Below, in pieces: positions 1 to 10,147 of a stretch of 64,000 nt of DNA; within the stretch, counting starts at the first letter, position 1; every line of letters begins with the position of its first letter. Below the pieces are notes generated by a model that did no database searches, had not been told where the DNA came from, and saw nothing but the letters and a program-made list of their open reading frames with translations. Location of the stretch: NCBI RefSeq assembly GCF_002266855.1, contig NZ_NGJN01000008.1:62001-126000 (forward strand), given 5' to 3'. Both the position numbers and the translations under genes were made by a program. The DNA is from Winogradskyella aurantia (GTDB lineage Bacteria > Bacteroidota > Bacteroidia > Flavobacteriales > Flavobacteriaceae).

Positions 1-274
1 AAATAGTCTCAACACCAGCCTTCATAGCCTTTTCTCCAACAGCTTTACCAACTAAAGCTGCGATTTCGGTCTTGTTTCCTTTAGCCTTTGCAATGTCTTT
101 ATCTCTAGAGGACGCTGCAGCTATAGTTTTTCCAGTTAAATCATCTACAACTTGAGCATAGATTTCCTTATTGCTTCTAAAAACAGATAATCTCGGTCTA
201 GCTTCCGTACCAGAAACTACTTTACGAATTCTGTTTTTTATGCGTATTCTTCTTTCGTTCTTTGTTAGTGCCAT
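1..274 (-). CDS. rplR: 50S ribosomal protein L18 (partial, 3' end outside window)
   Basis: The reverse strand from an ATG at 274 reads [20 protein letters not shown] and continues with a segment typical of L18 ([16 protein letters not shown]). L18 binds 5S rRNA in the central protuberance of the large subunit. About 91 of the usual ~117 residues are present; the C-terminus runs off the left window edge. It follows rplF by 10 nt, as in the standard spc gene order, so rpsE, rpmD, rplO and secY would be expected beyond the edge. Confidence 0.95.
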   Translation of the reverse strand, partial: MALTKNERRIRIKNRIRKVVSGTEARPRLSVFRSNKEIYAQVVDDLTGKTIAAASSRDKDIAKAKGNKTEIAALVGKAVGEKAMKAGVETI

Positions 275-284
275 AACTTAACTA

Positions 285-827
285 TTAAGCTGATTTACCT
301 GCTTTTCTTCTGATTTGTTCACCAACAAACTTGATACCTTTTCCTTTGTAAGGTTCTGGTTTTCTGAAGCCTCTAATTTTAGCTGCTACCTGTCCAACCA
401 ATTGCTTGTCGTGCGATGTTAATTTCACTATAGGATTTTTACCTTTCTCAGTAACCGTCTCTACCTTTACTTCTGGAGCTATGTCCATAACGATATTGTG
501 AGAGAAACCTATTGCTAAATCTAATTTTTGTCCTTGATTAGACGCTCTATAACCTACACCAACCAATTCTAATTGTTTAGTCCATCCGTTAGAAACACCT
601 TCTATCATATTGGCAATTAAAGCTCTGTATAAGCCGTGCTTTGCCTTAAATTCATTTTTTTCTGAAGAGCGCTCTAATGTTATTGTACCGTCTTCTACTT
701 TTATTTCAATTTCTGAATACTCTTGGGTTAATTCTCCTAACTTGCCCTTGGCAGTTATCATATTATCCTTAACCTCTACAGTTACACCTTCAGGAATTGT
801 TATTGGGTTTTTACCTATTCTAGACAT
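285..827 (-). CDS. rplF: 50S ribosomal protein L6
   Basis: A 180-residue protein of normal L6 length. It starts MSRIGKNPITIPEGV and carries the C-terminal L6 signature around KIRGFRKPEPYKGKGI, near residues 150-165. L6 binds 23S rRNA near the GTPase-associated centre. The gene lies 12 nt after rpsH in the spc part of the cluster and is presumably translated from the long ribosomal transcript. Confidence 0.98.
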   Translation of the reverse strand: MSRIGKNPITIPEGVTVEVKDNMITAKGKLGELTQEYSEIEIKVEDGTITLERSSEKNEFKAKHGLYRALIANMIEGVSNGWTKQLELVGVGYRASNQGQKLDLAIGFSHNIVMDIAPEVKVETVTEKGKNPIVKLTSHDKQLVGQVAAKIRGFRKPEPYKGKGIKFVGEQIRRKAGKSA

Positions 828-839
828 TTTTTCCTGTTT

Positions 840-1238
840 TTAGTATACGTAACACAATAGCTCGCCACCAACGTTTTCTCTCTCCGCTTGTTTTCCAGTC
901 ATCACACCGTGTGACGTAGAAACAATTGCAATTCCTAGACCATTTAAGACCCTAGGCATTTCGTTAGCACTAGCATATTTACGTAAACCTGGTTTACTGA
1001 TTCTTTGAATTTTCTTAATGACCGACTCTTTAGTGTCTCTGTTGTATTTCAAGGCGATTTTAATAGTACCTTGGGCAGACGAATCGTCAAATTTATAACT
1101 TAGAATATAGCCCTGATCGAACAATATTTTAGTTATTTCTTTTTTTAAGTTAGACGCCGGGATTTCAACCACACGGTGGTTTGCTTTCACAGCATTTCTA
1201 ACTCGCGTTAAATAATCCGCTATTGGATCTGTGTACAT
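840..1238 (-). CDS. rpsH: 30S ribosomal protein S8
   Basis: 132 residues starting MYTDPIADYLTRVRNA, with the S8 C-terminal signature STSHGVMTGKQAE around residues 107-119. S8 is a primary 16S rRNA binder; in Escherichia coli it also represses the spc operon by binding mRNA. Here the gene is preceded by 67 nt of non-coding sequence, one of only two large gaps in this operon, which may be a control site (see findings). Confidence 0.98.
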   Translation of the reverse strand: MYTDPIADYLTRVRNAVKANHRVVEIPASNLKKEITKILFDQGYILSYKFDDSSAQGTIKIALKYNRDTKESVIKKIQRISKPGLRKYASANEMPRVLNGLGIAIVSTSHGVMTGKQAERENVGGELLCYVY

Positions 1239-1305
1239 AGTTATTAATTTGCGGTAACGGTTTTCAGACGTTGGTACAGCCTGAACCTGAGACCAATTTA
1301 TAATT
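1239..1305 (-). promoter_or_regulatory. Possible structured mRNA leader upstream of rpsH
   Basis: A 67-nt gap in an operon whose other gaps, except the one before rplC, are 2-23 nt. On the transcript strand a possible hairpin pairs TTGGT with ACCAA, with an inner CAG/CTG pair, immediately upstream of a G+C-richer stretch. By analogy with E. coli, where S8 binds spc mRNA, it could be a translational operator. That role is inference. Confidence 0.3.
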
Positions 1306-1575
1306 TTACCAACTTGCTTTCTTAACTCCTGGAATCAGCCCTTTATTAGCCATTTCTCTAAACATAACTCGAGAAATACCAAACTGTCTCATATAACCTT
1401 TTGGTCTTCCTGTAAGTTTACATCTATTGTGCATACGTATAGGTGAGGCGTTCTTTGGAAGCTTTTGCAATGCTTCATAATCACCAGCTTCTTTTAAAGC
1501 TTTGCGTTTTTCTGCATATTTAGCAACCGTTTTAGCACGCTTAACCTCACGGGCTTTCATTGATTCTTTAGCCAT
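1306..1575 (-). CDS. rpsN: 30S ribosomal protein S14 (long, zinc-free form)
   Basis: 89 residues starting [20 protein letters not shown] and ending GVKKASW, with the S14 core [13 protein letters not shown]. The length and the lack of a four-cysteine ribbon mark it as the long C-minus form, which needs no zinc. S14 sits in the 30S head. Its start is 2 nt after rplE, so translation is likely coupled. Confidence 0.97.
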   Translation of the reverse strand: MAKESMKAREVKRAKTVAKYAEKRKALKEAGDYEALQKLPKNASPIRMHNRCKLTGRPKGYMRQFGISRVMFREMANKGLIPGVKKASW

Positions 1576-1577
1576 AA

Positions 1578-2129
1578 TTAATTCTTTTTAAATGGTAAAC
1601 CCAATTCTGCTAATAACGACTTTGCTTCCTTATCCGTTTCAGCAGTAGTTACAAACGTAATATCCATACCAGAGATTTTATTGATCTTGTCAATATCAAT
1701 TTCTGGGAAAATAATCTGTTCGGTTATACCTAAATTATAATTTCCTCTTCCGTCAAAACCTGTAGCCTTAATCCCATTGAAATCTCTTACTCGTGGCAAG
1801 GCTGAAGTTACCAAACGATCTAAGAACTCATACATACGTTCTCCTCGTAATGTCACTTTAGCACCAATGGGCATGCCCTTACGTAATTTAAATGACGCCA
1901 CATCTTTCTTAGAAATTGTAGCCACAGCTTTTTGACCAGATATATTTGTAAGCTCGTCCACTGCATGATCAATTAATTTCTTGTCAGCAACAGCAGCACC
2001 CACTCCTCTAGATATTACTATCTTTTGAAGTTTTGGCACCTGCATTACATTTTTATATCCAAATTCTTCCGTTAGAGCAGGAATTACTTTGTCCTTATAC
2101 TCTTTTTTTAATCTTGCAACGTAAGCCAT
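1578..2129 (-). CDS. rplE: 50S ribosomal protein L5
   Basis: 183 residues. Recognisable L5 segments include [16 protein letters not shown] near the N-terminus and [10 protein letters not shown] around residue 115, followed by the [16 protein letters not shown] block. L5 binds 5S rRNA and contacts the P-site tRNA. It is separated from rplX by 2 nt. Confidence 0.98.
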   Translation of the reverse strand: MAYVARLKKEYKDKVIPALTEEFGYKNVMQVPKLQKIVISRGVGAAVADKKLIDHAVDELTNISGQKAVATISKKDVASFKLRKGMPIGAKVTLRGERMYEFLDRLVTSALPRVRDFNGIKATGFDGRGNYNLGITEQIIFPEIDIDKINKISGMDITFVTTAETDKEAKSLLAELGLPFKKN

Positions 2130-2131
2130 AA

Positions 2132-2443
2132 TTAAATTACTTCATTAGATTTTTTAGAAAATCTCACTTTTTTATCGCCTTCCATTCTAAAGCCAATTCT
2201 AGTTGTTTCCCCTTTATTGGTTAACAAGGATAGATTAGACATATGAATAGCTGCTTCTTTTTCAACAATGCCACCTTGAGGGTTCTGCGCACTTGGTTTA
2301 GTGTGTTTCTTAACCATGTTAACACCTTCTACGATAGCTTTGTTCTTATCTCTCAATACCGTAAGGACCTTGCCTTCAGAACCTTTATGATCCCCAGCTA
2401 TGACCTGAACGGTATCTCCTGTTTTTATTTTAGACTTTATCAT
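2132..2443 (-). CDS. rplX: 50S ribosomal protein L24
   Basis: 103 residues from the ATG at 2443 ([20 protein letters not shown]), containing the KOW motif ([13 protein letters not shown]), an RNA-binding beta-barrel loop. L24 initiates large-subunit assembly. The frame can be extended four codons upstream to a TTG at 2455, but the ATG matches the usual L24 N-terminus and is preferred. It leaves 12 nt to rplN. Confidence 0.96.
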   Translation of the reverse strand: MIKSKIKTGDTVQVIAGDHKGSEGKVLTVLRDKNKAIVEGVNMVKKHTKPSAQNPQGGIVEKEAAIHMSNLSLLTNKGETTRIGFRMEGDKKVRFSKKSNEVI

Positions 2444-2455
2444 CTTATTTATCAA

Positions 2456-2824
2456 TTAAAGCACTTCTGGTGCCAATGATACGATTTTCATAAATTGCTT
2501 ATCGCGAAGTTCTCTTGCTACAGGACCAAAAACACGCGTACCTCTCATTTCTCCCTGTGGGTTTAATAATACACACGCATTGTCATCGAAGCGGATGTAT
2601 GATCCGTCAGGACGTCTTACCTCCTTAGCAGTTCGCACAACAACAGCTGTTGATACAGCACCTTTTTTTATACTTCCGTTTGGCGTTGCATCCTTAACTG
2701 AAACAACTATTTTATCTCCAACTGAAGCATATCGCTTTTTTGTCCCACCTAATACTCGGATAGTTAATACTTCCTTTGCACCAGTGTTATCAGCTACTTT
2801 TAATCTTGATTCTTGTTGTACCAT
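2456..2824 (-). CDS. rplN: 50S ribosomal protein L14
   Basis: 122 residues, exactly the usual L14 length, starting [19 protein letters not shown]. The L14 signature lies around [21 protein letters not shown]14 contacts 16S rRNA across the subunit interface. It follows rpsQ by 2 nt, in canonical order. Confidence 0.98.
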   Translation of the reverse strand: MVQQESRLKVADNTGAKEVLTIRVLGGTKKRYASVGDKIVVSVKDATPNGSIKKGAVSTAVVVRTAKEVRRPDGSYIRFDDNACVLLNPQGEMRGTRVFGPVARELRDKQFMKIVSLAPEVL

Positions 2825-2826
2825 AA

Positions 2827-3084
2827 TTACTTCGCTCTTTCAATTATTTCTACTAATCTCCAACACTTGGATTTACTTAAAGGTCTTGTTTCCATAATCT
2901 TTACAGTATCACCTTCGTTGCAGTCGTTTTTCTCATCGTGCGCAACATATTTTTTTGTCTTTAACACGAATTTTCCATACATAGGATGCTTTACTTTTTT
3001 CACCTCGGAGACCACAATTGATTTCTCCATTTTGTTACTGGTAACAACTCCTACGCGTTCTTTTCTTAAGTTTCTTTTTTCCAT
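2827..3084 (-). CDS. rpsQ: 30S ribosomal protein S17
   Basis: 85 residues starting [20 protein letters not shown]. The OB-fold S17 pattern is visible ([22 protein letters not shown], then [20 protein letters not shown]). It is a primary 16S rRNA binding protein in the 30S body. The gene lies 17 nt after rpmC. Confidence 0.97.
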   Translation of the reverse strand: MEKRNLRKERVGVVTSNKMEKSIVVSEVKKVKHPMYGKFVLKTKKYVAHDEKNDCNEGDTVKIMETRPLSKSKCWRLVEIIERAK

Positions 3085-3101
3085 CTTTCAGCAGAATACA
3101 A

Positions 3102-3293
3102 TTATTGTCCTTCTCTATTAGTTAATTCCGTCGCCAATCTAGCTACCGTACGTCTTACTGAACGAAGTTGAATTGGGTTTTCTAAAGGAGAAATTACGTG
3201 AGCCATTTTCAGGTCTGCATAACTCTTTTTAGTCTCACTAAGTTTTTCTTGTAACTCAGCCGTTGAAAGCTGTTTAATTTCTGATTGCTTCAT
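3102..3293 (-). CDS. rpmC: 50S ribosomal protein L29
   Basis: A small 63-residue helical protein (MKQSEIKQLSTAELQEKL) with the L29 C-terminal helix SVRRTVARLATELTNRE. It sits near the exit tunnel and contacts L23. Size and position between rplP and rpsQ agree with rpmC. It overlaps nothing. Confidence 0.96.
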   Translation of the reverse strand: MKQSEIKQLSTAELQEKLSETKKSYADLKMAHVISPLENPIQLRSVRRTVARLATELTNREGQ

Positions 3294-3305
3294 AATTTTA
3301 TGTTA

Positions 3306-3725
3306 TTAAGCTTCGTAATCCCGAGCTATGATAAACTTAGTTTTTACTGGAAGCTTTTGGGCCGCCAAACGAAGTGCTTCTTGAGCAACTTCAATTGGTA
3401 CTCCACTTACTTCAAACAATATACGTCCTGGTTTTACAACAGCTGCCCAATATTCAACGGCACCTTTTCCTTTACCCATACGTACTTCAAGAGGTTTTTT
3501 GGTAATCGGCTTGTCTGGAAAAATCTTAATCCACAACGAACCTTCTCTTTTCATGTAACGTGTAGCGGCAATACGTGCTGCTTCTATTTGACGCGCAGTT
3601 ATAAAACATGAGTCTAATGACTTTATACCGAAGGTACCATTTGATAACAAATGACCTCTTCCGGAATTACCCTTCATTCGACCCTTTTGCTGCTTTCGAA
3701 ATTTTGTTCTTTTAGGCTGTAACAT
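3306..3725 (-). CDS. rplP: 50S ribosomal protein L16
   Basis: 139 residues starting [19 protein letters not shown], followed by [20 protein letters not shown], the classical L16 signature. L16 lies between the A site and the central protuberance and helps position A-site tRNA. The gene is 20 nt downstream of rpsC and 12 nt upstream of rpmC. Confidence 0.98.
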   Translation of the reverse strand: MLQPKRTKFRKQQKGRMKGNSGRGHLLSNGTFGIKSLDSCFITARQIEAARIAATRYMKREGSLWIKIFPDKPITKKPLEVRMGKGKGAVEYWAAVVKPGRILFEVSGVPIEVAQEALRLAAQKLPVKTKFIIARDYEA

Positions 3726-3745
3726 TTTCTCTTTTCTTTAAAAAA

Positions 3746-4456
3746 TTACTTTCTACGACGTGATTTATTTCCACCTCGTCCACCTTTTCCTTGCTTCTTA
3801 GAAAGGCCAACTAATGGAGAAAGTTCTCTTTTTCCATAAACTTCACCTTTCATAATCCACACTTTCACACCTAATCTACCATAAGTAGTATGTGCTTCAA
3901 CAAGAGCATAATCTATATCTGCTCTAAATGTAGATAACGGAATACGTCCTTCTTTATAGTGCTCAGAACGCGCCATTTCAGCACCGTTTAAACGACCACT
4001 AATTTGAATTTTAATTCCTTCAGCATTCATACGCATTGCAGCAGCAATGGCCATTTTTATTGCACGTCTGTAAGAAATTCGGCTTTCTATTTGACGGGCA
4101 ACACTTGCAGCTACTAAATGTGCATCTAGTTCAGGTCTTTTAATTTCAAAGATGTTCAATTGAACCTCTTTACCAGTAATTTTCTTAAGCTCTTCTTTTA
4201 ACTTATCTACCTCTTGACCACCTTTTCCGATAATAATACCAGGTCTAGCAGTAGTGATAGTAACGGTTACAAGTTTAAGCGTACGCTCAATAATTACTCT
4301 ACTCACACTAGCTTTTGATAAACGTGCGTGAACATACTTTCTAATCTTATCGTCCTCGGCAAGCTTATCTCCATAATCATTGCCACCATACCAGTTAGAT
4401 TCCCATCCTCTGATAATACCTAAACGATTTCCGATTGGATTTGTCTTTTGTCCCAT
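3746..4456 (-). CDS. rpsC: 30S ribosomal protein S3
   Basis: 236 residues starting [21 protein letters not shown] type II domain with the GxxG-type loop [12 protein letters not shown] lies around residues 75-86, and a C-terminal S3 domain has [15 protein letters not shown]3 lines the mRNA entry tunnel and contributes to helicase activity. The C-terminus ends in a basic [11 protein letters not shown] tail. Confidence 0.98.
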   Translation of the reverse strand: MGQKTNPIGNRLGIIRGWESNWYGGNDYGDKLAEDDKIRKYVHARLSKASVSRVIIERTLKLVTVTITTARPGIIIGKGGQEVDKLKEELKKITGKEVQLNIFEIKRPELDAHLVAASVARQIESRISYRRAIKMAIAAAMRMNAEGIKIQISGRLNGAEMARSEHYKEGRIPLSTFRADIDYALVEAHTTYGRLGVKVWIMKGEVYGKRELSPLVGLSKKQGKGGRGGNKSRRRK

Positions 4457-4465
4457 ATCTCTATC

Positions 4466-4873
4466 TTAGCTTTGTGTTTTATTTAACGAATCTACCACAA
4501 CTGTGACGTGATTTGATCTCTTTCTGATTCTATGTGCTCTCCCTTGAGGTGCAGGACGCAAACGCTTTAGCATGGTTCCTCCGTCTACACGGATTTCCTT
4601 GATAAATAAATCTGCCTGCTCAATATCAGCATCTTCATTTTTAGCCTGCCAATTAGCTATGGCAGATAAAACTAGTTTTTCTAAACGACGCGATGCTTCC
4701 TTTGGGCTAAATCTAAGAATCGATAATGCCTTCTCAGCCTTCTCACCTCTAATTAAATCTGCGACTAAACGCATTTTTCTTGGAGATGTAGGACAGTTAT
4801 TTAGCTTAGCAAAAGCAATCTGCTTTTTCTCAGCCTTAATGGCTTCTGCCATCTGTTTTTTACGACTTCCCAT
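4466..4873 (-). CDS. rplV: 50S ribosomal protein L22
   Basis: 135 residues. The core [20 protein letters not shown] and the beta-hairpin region [20 protein letters not shown] reach the exit tunnel, where macrolide-resistance changes occur in other species. The N-terminus carries about 17 extra charged residues ([17 protein letters not shown]), which I regard as a lineage-typical extension. Confidence 0.97.
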   Translation of the reverse strand: MGSRKKQMAEAIKAEKKQIAFAKLNNCPTSPRKMRLVADLIRGEKAEKALSILRFSPKEASRRLEKLVLSAIANWQAKNEDADIEQADLFIKEIRVDGGTMLKRLRPAPQGRAHRIRKRSNHVTVVVDSLNKTQS

Positions 4874-4878
4874 GATTC

Positions 4879-5157
4879 TTATTTTTTACCTTTATTCTTA
4901 GCACCAGCGTGACCTCTAAAAGATCGTGTTGGTGAAAATTCTCCTAACTTGTGACCTACCATGTTTTCAGTTACATAAACTGGTACAAATTGACGACCGT
5001 TGTGAACTGCGATAGTCTGACCTACGAAATCCGGAGATATCATTGATGCTCTCGACCAAGTTTTAATAACCGTCTTTTTGTTAGCTGCAACATTTTCTGC
5101 AACTTTCTTTTCTAATTTATAGTGGATATAAGGTCCTTTTTTTAATGAACGTGCCAT
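4879..5157 (-). CDS. rpsS: 30S ribosomal protein S19
   Basis: 92 residues starting [19 protein letters not shown], with the S19 signature [20 protein letters not shown] and the conserved [12 protein letters not shown]. It binds 16S rRNA in the 30S head together with S13. The gene lies 10 nt after rplB and 5 nt before rplV. Confidence 0.98.
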   Translation of the reverse strand: MARSLKKGPYIHYKLEKKVAENVAANKKTVIKTWSRASMISPDFVGQTIAVHNGRQFVPVYVTENMVGHKLGEFSPTRSFRGHAGAKNKGKK

Positions 5158-5167
5158 ACTTTCTTAA

Positions 5168-5995
5168 TTATTTCTTTCTACGTTCTACAATATACTTGTT
5201 GCTCGCTTTGGTCTTAGAACGTGTTCTGTAACCTTTAGCAGGTATGCCGTTCCTAGATCTTGGATGACCACCTGAAGACTTACCTTCGCCACCACCCATT
5301 GGATGGTCTACTGGGTTCATTACCACTGGTCTTGTACGTGGACGTCGTCCTAGCCATCTGCTTCTTCCAGCTTTACCTGATACCACCAATTGGTGATCCG
5401 AGTTTGAAACAACACCTATGGTTGCCATACAAGTTGCAAGAATCATTCGCGTTTCTCCAGAAGGCAATTTTACCGTTGCAAACTTACCATCTCGCGCCAT
5501 TAACTGAGCAAAAGCACCGGCACTACGAGCCAATACGGCACCTTGACCTGGATGAAGTTCTATACAGGACACAATGGTACCCAATGGTATTTCACTTAGC
5601 GGCATAGCATTTCCAATCTCTGGAGCTATACCTGAAGTACCAGACACTACATTTTGCCCTACCTGTAAACCATTTTGCGCAATCACATATCGCTTCTCAC
5701 CGTCTTGGTAATTAAGCAAAGCAATAAATGCTGTTCTGTTTGGATCGTATTCAATAGTTTTAACCTCTGCTGGAATTCCAGTTTTCTCACGTTTAAAATC
5801 TATGATACGATACTTTCTCTTATGACCTCCGCCTTTATAGCGCATAGTCATTTTTCCTTGACTGTTTCTACCACCAGACCTTTTTTTCGGAGCAAGTAAA
5901 CTTTTCTCCGGCTTATCAGTAGTAATGCTGTCAAATCCATTAACTACTCTAAAACGCTGGGCTGATGTAATCGGTTTTAATTTTCTAACTGACAT
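5168..5995 (-). CDS. rplB: 50S ribosomal protein L2
   Basis: 275 residues of usual L2 length. The C-terminal signature [20 protein letters not shown] is intact, including the histidine of DHPMGGG that is implicated in peptidyl-transferase centre structure. L2 is needed for subunit association and peptide-bond formation. It is 10 nt downstream of rplW. Confidence 0.98.
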   Translation of the reverse strand: MSVRKLKPITSAQRFRVVNGFDSITTDKPEKSLLAPKKRSGGRNSQGKMTMRYKGGGHKRKYRIIDFKREKTGIPAEVKTIEYDPNRTAFIALLNYQDGEKRYVIAQNGLQVGQNVVSGTSGIAPEIGNAMPLSEIPLGTIVSCIELHPGQGAVLARSAGAFAQLMARDGKFATVKLPSGETRMILATCMATIGVVSNSDHQLVVSGKAGRSRWLGRRPRTRPVVMNPVDHPMGGGEGKSSGGHPRSRNGIPAKGYRTRSKTKASNKYIVERRKK

Positions 5996-6005
5996 TCGTG
6001 TCTAA

Positions 6006-6296
6006 TTACATGTTAGCGTATAAATCTATTGTTTCACCTTCCGCCAGCTGTACAATTGCCTTTTTAACGGCATTTGTTTTACCATGCTGAACACCCGTTT
6101 TTGTAAAACGGGTCTTTCGTTCTGGACGGACATTTATCGTACGAACTTTTTCAACAGAAACACCATAAGCGGCCTCTACAGCCTTTTTGATTTCTACCTT
6201 GTTCGCCTTTGTATTCACTTCAAATGCATAGGCATTTAGCAACTCGCTCTGCGTTGTTGCTTTTTCAGTGATAATAGGTTTTAATAAGATACTCAT
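6006..6296 (-). CDS. rplW: 50S ribosomal protein L23
   Basis: 96 residues starting MSILLKPIITEKATTQSEL, with KANKVEIKKAVEAAYGVSVEKVRTIN. L23 forms the docking site at the tunnel exit for trigger factor and SRP. It lies 7 nt downstream of rplD in the standard S10-operon order. Confidence 0.97.
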   Translation of the reverse strand: MSILLKPIITEKATTQSELLNAYAFEVNTKANKVEIKKAVEAAYGVSVEKVRTINVRPERKTRFTKTGVQHGKTNAVKKAIVQLAEGETIDLYANM

Positions 6297-6303
6297 TGTT
6301 GAT

Positions 6304-6933
6304 CTATTTACTTAAATTCGATTCAATCCCTTCTAATGCACCTTCTAAAAGAACCACTTTATTCGCGTTCATTATCTTGTATGTGCTTAATTCAGAGCTT
6401 TTTATAACTTCGGAGCCCTTGAAATTGCGGGACGACAAATATACATTATTATTTGTGTCACCCAATACAAACAAAGACTTTTTATTATCTATCTCCAAGG
6501 CTTTCAATACATCGATAAAGCTTTTAGTTTTTGGAGCCTCAAAATTAAAGTCCTCTAAAACTACTATTGATTTATCATTTGCCTTTATACTTAATGCAGA
6601 TTTACGTGCTAAGCGCTTAAGGTTTTTATTTAATTTAAAACCGTAATTTCTTGGTCTTGGACCAAACATACGTCCACCTCCTTTAAATACCCCAGACTTG
6701 ATACTACCTGCTCTCGCAGTTCCAGTACCTTTTTGTTTCTTAATCTTACGTGTACTACCAGTAATCTCTGCTCTTTCCTTAGCCTTATGCGTTCCCTGTC
6801 TCTGATTAGCTAAATATTGCTTAACATCTAAATAGACAGCGTGATTATTAGGCTCTATAGCAAACACTTCTTTAGAAAGCTCAGCTTTTCTACCCGTGTC
6901 TTTTCCGTTTATATCTAAAACTGCTACTTTCAT
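6304..6933 (-). CDS. rplD: 50S ribosomal protein L4
   Basis: 209 residues. The tunnel-extending loop is recognisable ([22 protein letters not shown], about residues 65-86), as is [21 protein letters not shown]4 builds part of the exit tunnel and in E. coli represses its own S10 operon through a mRNA leader. The start codon overlaps the rplC stop by 1 nt. The unusual leader before rplC is therefore a plausible L4 target, by analogy. Confidence 0.97.
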   Translation of the reverse strand: MKVAVLDINGKDTGRKAELSKEVFAIEPNNHAVYLDVKQYLANQRQGTHKAKERAEITGSTRKIKKQKGTGTARAGSIKSGVFKGGGRMFGPRPRNYGFKLNKNLKRLARKSALSIKANDKSIVVLEDFNFEAPKTKSFIDVLKALEIDNKKSLFVLGDTNNNVYLSSRNFKGSEVIKSSELSTYKIMNANKVVLLEGALEGIESNLSK

Positions 6934-7550
6934 TACTTCTCAATGATTACATAAGAATTTTTGTGTCCAGGTACACAACCCTTAACAACCAGTAAGTTCT
7001 TTTCAGGAACTACCTTGTAAACTCTTAAATTTTGAACTTTAACTGTTTCACCACCCATTCTACCGGCCATCTTCATCCCTTTGAATACTCTCGCAGGATA
7101 AGAAGCAGCACCAATAGAACCAGGAGCTCTTAAACGGTTGTGCTGACCATGCGTTGCTTGACCTACACCTCCGAATCCGTGGCGCTTAACAACACCTTGA
7201 AAACCTTTACCCTTAGAAGTACCGGAAACATCCACGAACTCTCCTTCAGTAAACTGCTCTACAGTGACAGCGTCACCTAATTTGTACTCCTTATCAAAAC
7301 CATTAAATTCAACAACTTTGCGTTTTACAGAAGTACCCGCTTTCTTAGCGTGGCCTATGGCCGCCTTGGTAGCGTTTTTCTCTGTCGCGTCATCGAAACC
7401 TAATTGAAGTGCTTTGTAACCATCCACTTCTTCAGTTCTGACTTGGGTAACGATACATGGTCCAGCTTCGATTACTGTACATGGAATGTTCTTTCCATTT
7501 TCATCGAAAATGCTGGTCATACCGATTTTTTTTCCAATTAACCCAGACAT
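6933..7550 (-). CDS. rplC: 50S ribosomal protein L3
   Basis: 205 residues starting [20 protein letters not shown]. The L3 signature ([20 protein letters not shown]) and the glutamine-bearing [18 protein letters not shown] loop near the peptidyl-transferase centre are present. It is preceded by a 145-nt non-coding leader, unlike all other gaps in this operon except the one before rpsH. Confidence 0.97.
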   Translation of the reverse strand: MSGLIGKKIGMTSIFDENGKNIPCTVIEAGPCIVTQVRTEEVDGYKALQLGFDDATEKNATKAAIGHAKKAGTSVKRKVVEFNGFDKEYKLGDAVTVEQFTEGEFVDVSGTSKGKGFQGVVKRHGFGGVGQATHGQHNRLRAPGSIGAASYPARVFKGMKMAGRMGGETVKVQNLRVYKVVPEKNLLVVKGCVPGHKNSYVIIEK

Positions 7551-7695
7551 ATTTATTATTTATTAATTATTAACGTTTTGTTCTTTTAAAAACTCAAGGC
7601 CGAAAAATACGTTTCAGCCTTGAATTGTATTTTTAACCGTTTTTCCTTCGCGCGCAGCTCCGGACATGTTGTTGAGCACTTGACTCAGTTTTTCG
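7551..7695 (-). promoter_or_regulatory. Structured leader between rpsJ and rplC (candidate ribosomal-protein autoregulatory element)
   Basis: A 145-nt gap in an otherwise tightly packed operon. On the transcript strand it contains a G+C-rich core (CCGGAGCTGCGCGCG at about 7650-7664), a 17-codon ORF (7667 down to 7614), and then a terminator-like hairpin with a U-rich tail. The rest is AT-rich. The arrangement resembles an attenuator or the L4-responsive S10 leader of E. coli, but the ligand is unknown. Confidence 0.5.
7588..7623 (-). terminator. Terminator-like hairpin in the rplC leader
   Basis: On the transcript strand TCAAGGC, T, GAAA pairs with TTTC, G, GCCTTGA: 12 pairs including one G-U, with a loop of about 6 nt. 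It is followed directly by GTTTTTAAAAG. It is shaped like a rho-independent terminator but sits inside a long ribosomal operon, so partial or conditional termination is more likely than an operon end. Confidence 0.55.
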
Positions 7696-8001
7696 TTACA
7701 CCTTAATTTCAACCTCTACTCCACTTGGCAATTCAAGTTTCATCAAAGCATCAATAGTTTTAGAAGATGATGAATAAATATCAAGTAACCTCTTGTAAGA
7801 GCTTAATTGAAATTGTTCTCTAGACTTCTTATTTACGTGCGGTGAACGCAATACAGTAAAAATCTTTTTGTGTGTTGGTAAAGGAATAGGACCCGTTACA
7901 ACCGCACCTGTACTTTTAACCGTTTTTACGATTTTATCAGCAGACTTGTCTACTAAGTTGTAATCGTAAGACTTTAATTTTATTCTGATTTTCTGACTCA
8001 T
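7696..8001 (-). CDS. rpsJ: 30S ribosomal protein S10
   Basis: 101 residues starting [20 protein letters not shown], with the S10 signature [21 protein letters not shown]10 is part of the 30S head and doubles as the NusE antitermination factor in other bacteria. Here it follows fusA by 11 nt, grouping it with the str genes, and is separated from rplC by a long leader. Confidence 0.98.
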   Translation of the reverse strand: MSQKIRIKLKSYDYNLVDKSADKIVKTVKSTGAVVTGPIPLPTHKKIFTVLRSPHVNKKSREQFQLSSYKRLLDIYSSSSKTIDALMKLELPSGVEVEIKV

Positions 8002-8012
8002 TTTCTTAAGAT

Positions 8013-10142
8013 TTACGATTCAACTCCTTTTGCTGCTTTGATTACTTCTTCCGAAATATTAGAAGGTGTTTCAGCATAGTGAGAAAATTCCATAGTTGAT
8101 GTTGCTCTACCTGAGGATAAAGTTCTCAATGTGGTTACATAACCAAACATTTCTGACAATGGTACCGTAGCTTTTACAGTTTTAGCACCAGCTCTATCAC
8201 CCATATCACTTACTTGGCCTCTTCTTCTATTTAAATCACCAACGATATCACCCATATTTTCTTCCGGAGTAATAACTTCAAGCTTCATGATTGGTTCCAT
8301 AATTACAGCTTTTGCTGCTTTTGCGGAGTTTTTAAAACCTAATTTTGCTGCTAATTCGAATGATAATTGATCAGAATCCACGTCGTGATAAGAACCATCA
8401 GTTAAGGTTACTTTCATAGCATCTACCTCGTAACCTGCAAGAGGACCGTTTTGCATAGCCATTTTAAATCCTTTTTCAATTGAAGGGATAAATTCTTTAG
8501 GAACATTACCACCTTTAATTTCAGAAACAAATTCTAAACCTACTTTTCCTTCTTCAGCTGGTTCAAGTGTAAATACAATATCAGCAAATTTACCGCGTCC
8601 ACCAGATTGTTTTTTGTAAACTTCTCTGTGTTGCGCTTTTTGGGTAATAGCCTCTTTGTACTCAACTTGTGGTTGACCTTGGTTAACCTCAACTTTGAAC
8701 TCACGACGTAAACGGTCTACGATAATATCTAAGTGAAGCTCCCCCATTCCAGAAATAATCGTCTGTCCAGATGCTTCATCAGTTCTAACCGTAAATGTTG
8801 GATCTTCTTCAGCTAATTTAGACAATGCCATGCCTAATTTATCAACATCGGCCTTAGTTTTTGGTTCAACCGCAATACCGATAACCGGATCAGGGAAGTT
8901 CATTGATTCTAAGACAATTGGATGTTTTTCATCAGTAAGAGTATCTCCAGTCTTTATATCTTTAAATCCAACAGCCGCTCCAATATCTCCAGCTTCGATG
9001 AAATCGATAGCATTTTGTTTGTTAGAGTGCATTTGGTAGATACGAGAGATACGTTCCTTTTTTCCAGAACGATTGTTCAGTACATAGGAACCTGCATCTA
9101 AACGCCCTGAATAAGCTCTAAAGAATGCTAAACGCCCTACGAAAGGATCTGTAGCAATCTTAAATGCCAAGGCTGCGAAAGGTTCTTTCACATCTGGCTT
9201 ACGAAGTTCTTCTTTTTCAGTATCTGGATTAATACCTTTTATACCCTCTTTATCTACTGGAGAAGGCAAATAGCGACATACAGCATCTAATAAAAACTGT
9301 ACCCCTTTATTCTTAAAGGCAGATCCACATATCATTGGAATAATAGACATGTCCATTACAGCAGCTCTTAGTGCAGCATGCACTTCATCTTCTGTAATAG
9401 AATCTTCGTCTTCCATATATTTCTCTAGCAGATTCTCATCATAAGCGGCAACCTCTTCAATAAGCTTACCTCTTAACTCAGCCGCCTCTGCTTTCAATTC
9501 CTCAGGAATATCAACAACATCAAATGTTGCACCTTGAGTCTCATCATGCCATATAATAGCACGGTTCTTAACCAAATCTACAATACCTTTAAAATCGATT
9601 TCGTCACCAATATTCATTACAATTGGCACGGCATTAGAGCCTAACATGTCTTTAACCTGCTGACATACATTCATAAAATTAGCACCTTGGCGGTCCATTT
9701 TATTTACGAATCCAATACGTGGAACTTTATAATTATCAGCAAGTCTCCAGTTAGTTTCAGATTGAGGCTCAACACCGTCAACCGCACTAAATAAAAATAC
9801 CAACCCATCCAATACACGTAAGGAGCGATTTACCTCAACGGTAAAATCTACGTGGCCCGGAGTGTCAATGATGTTAAAATTATAATCCTTGGTTTCTGGT
9901 AATGGCTCTGCATTTTCCATTGGGAACTTCCATGTACATGTTGTAGCAGCAGATGTAATAGTTATACCTCTCTCCTGCTCCTGCTCCATCCAGTCCATCG
10001 TTGCAGCACCATCATGAACTTCACCTATTTTGTGCGATACACCGGTGTAATAAAGGATGCGTTCTGTGGTAGTAGTTTTCCCAGCATCAATATGCGCTGC
10101 AATACCTATATTTCTTGTATATTTTAAATCTCTTTGTGCCAT
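8013..10142 (-). CDS. fusA: Elongation factor G
   Basis: A 709-residue translational GTPase catalysing ribosomal translocation. G1 is [10 protein letters not shown] (residues 15-24), the switch II motif is DTPGHVDF, and the base-recognition motif is [10 protein letters not shown]. The domain IV tip region ([20 protein letters not shown]) is conserved. It lies 5 nt after rpsG in the classical rpsL-rpsG-fusA str order. Domain completeness argues for the canonical housekeeping EF-G rather than a paralogue. Confidence 0.98.
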   Translation of the reverse strand: MAQRDLKYTRNIGIAAHIDAGKTTTTERILYYTGVSHKIGEVHDGAATMDWMEQEQERGITITSAATTCTWKFPMENAEPLPETKDYNFNIIDTPGHVDFTVEVNRSLRVLDGLVFLFSAVDGVEPQSETNWRLADNYKVPRIGFVNKMDRQGANFMNVCQQVKDMLGSNAVPIVMNIGDEIDFKGIVDLVKNRAIIWHDETQGATFDVVDIPEELKAEAAELRGKLIEEVAAYDENLLEKYMEDEDSITEDEVHAALRAAVMDMSIIPMICGSAFKNKGVQFLLDAVCRYLPSPVDKEGIKGINPDTEKEELRKPDVKEPFAALAFKIATDPFVGRLAFFRAYSGRLDAGSYVLNNRSGKKERISRIYQMHSNKQNAIDFIEAGDIGAAVGFKDIKTGDTLTDEKHPIVLESMNFPDPVIGIAVEPKTKADVDKLGMALSKLAEEDPTFTVRTDEASGQTIISGMGELHLDIIVDRLRREFKVEVNQGQPQVEYKEAITQKAQHREVYKKQSGGRGKFADIVFTLEPAEEGKVGLEFVSEIKGGNVPKEFIPSIEKGFKMAMQNGPLAGYEVDAMKVTLTDGSYHDVDSDQLSFELAAKLGFKNSAKAAKAVIMEPIMKLEVITPEENMGDIVGDLNRRRGQVSDMGDRAGAKTVKATVPLSEMFGYVTTLRTLSSGRATSTMEFSHYAETPSNISEEVIKAAKGVES

Positions 10143-10147
10143 TCTAA

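Noticed and set aside
610..843. Plus-strand open frame over rplF and similar frames over other ribosomal genes
   Set aside because: They lie antisense to conserved ribosomal genes, show no family features and have no plausible upstream signals.
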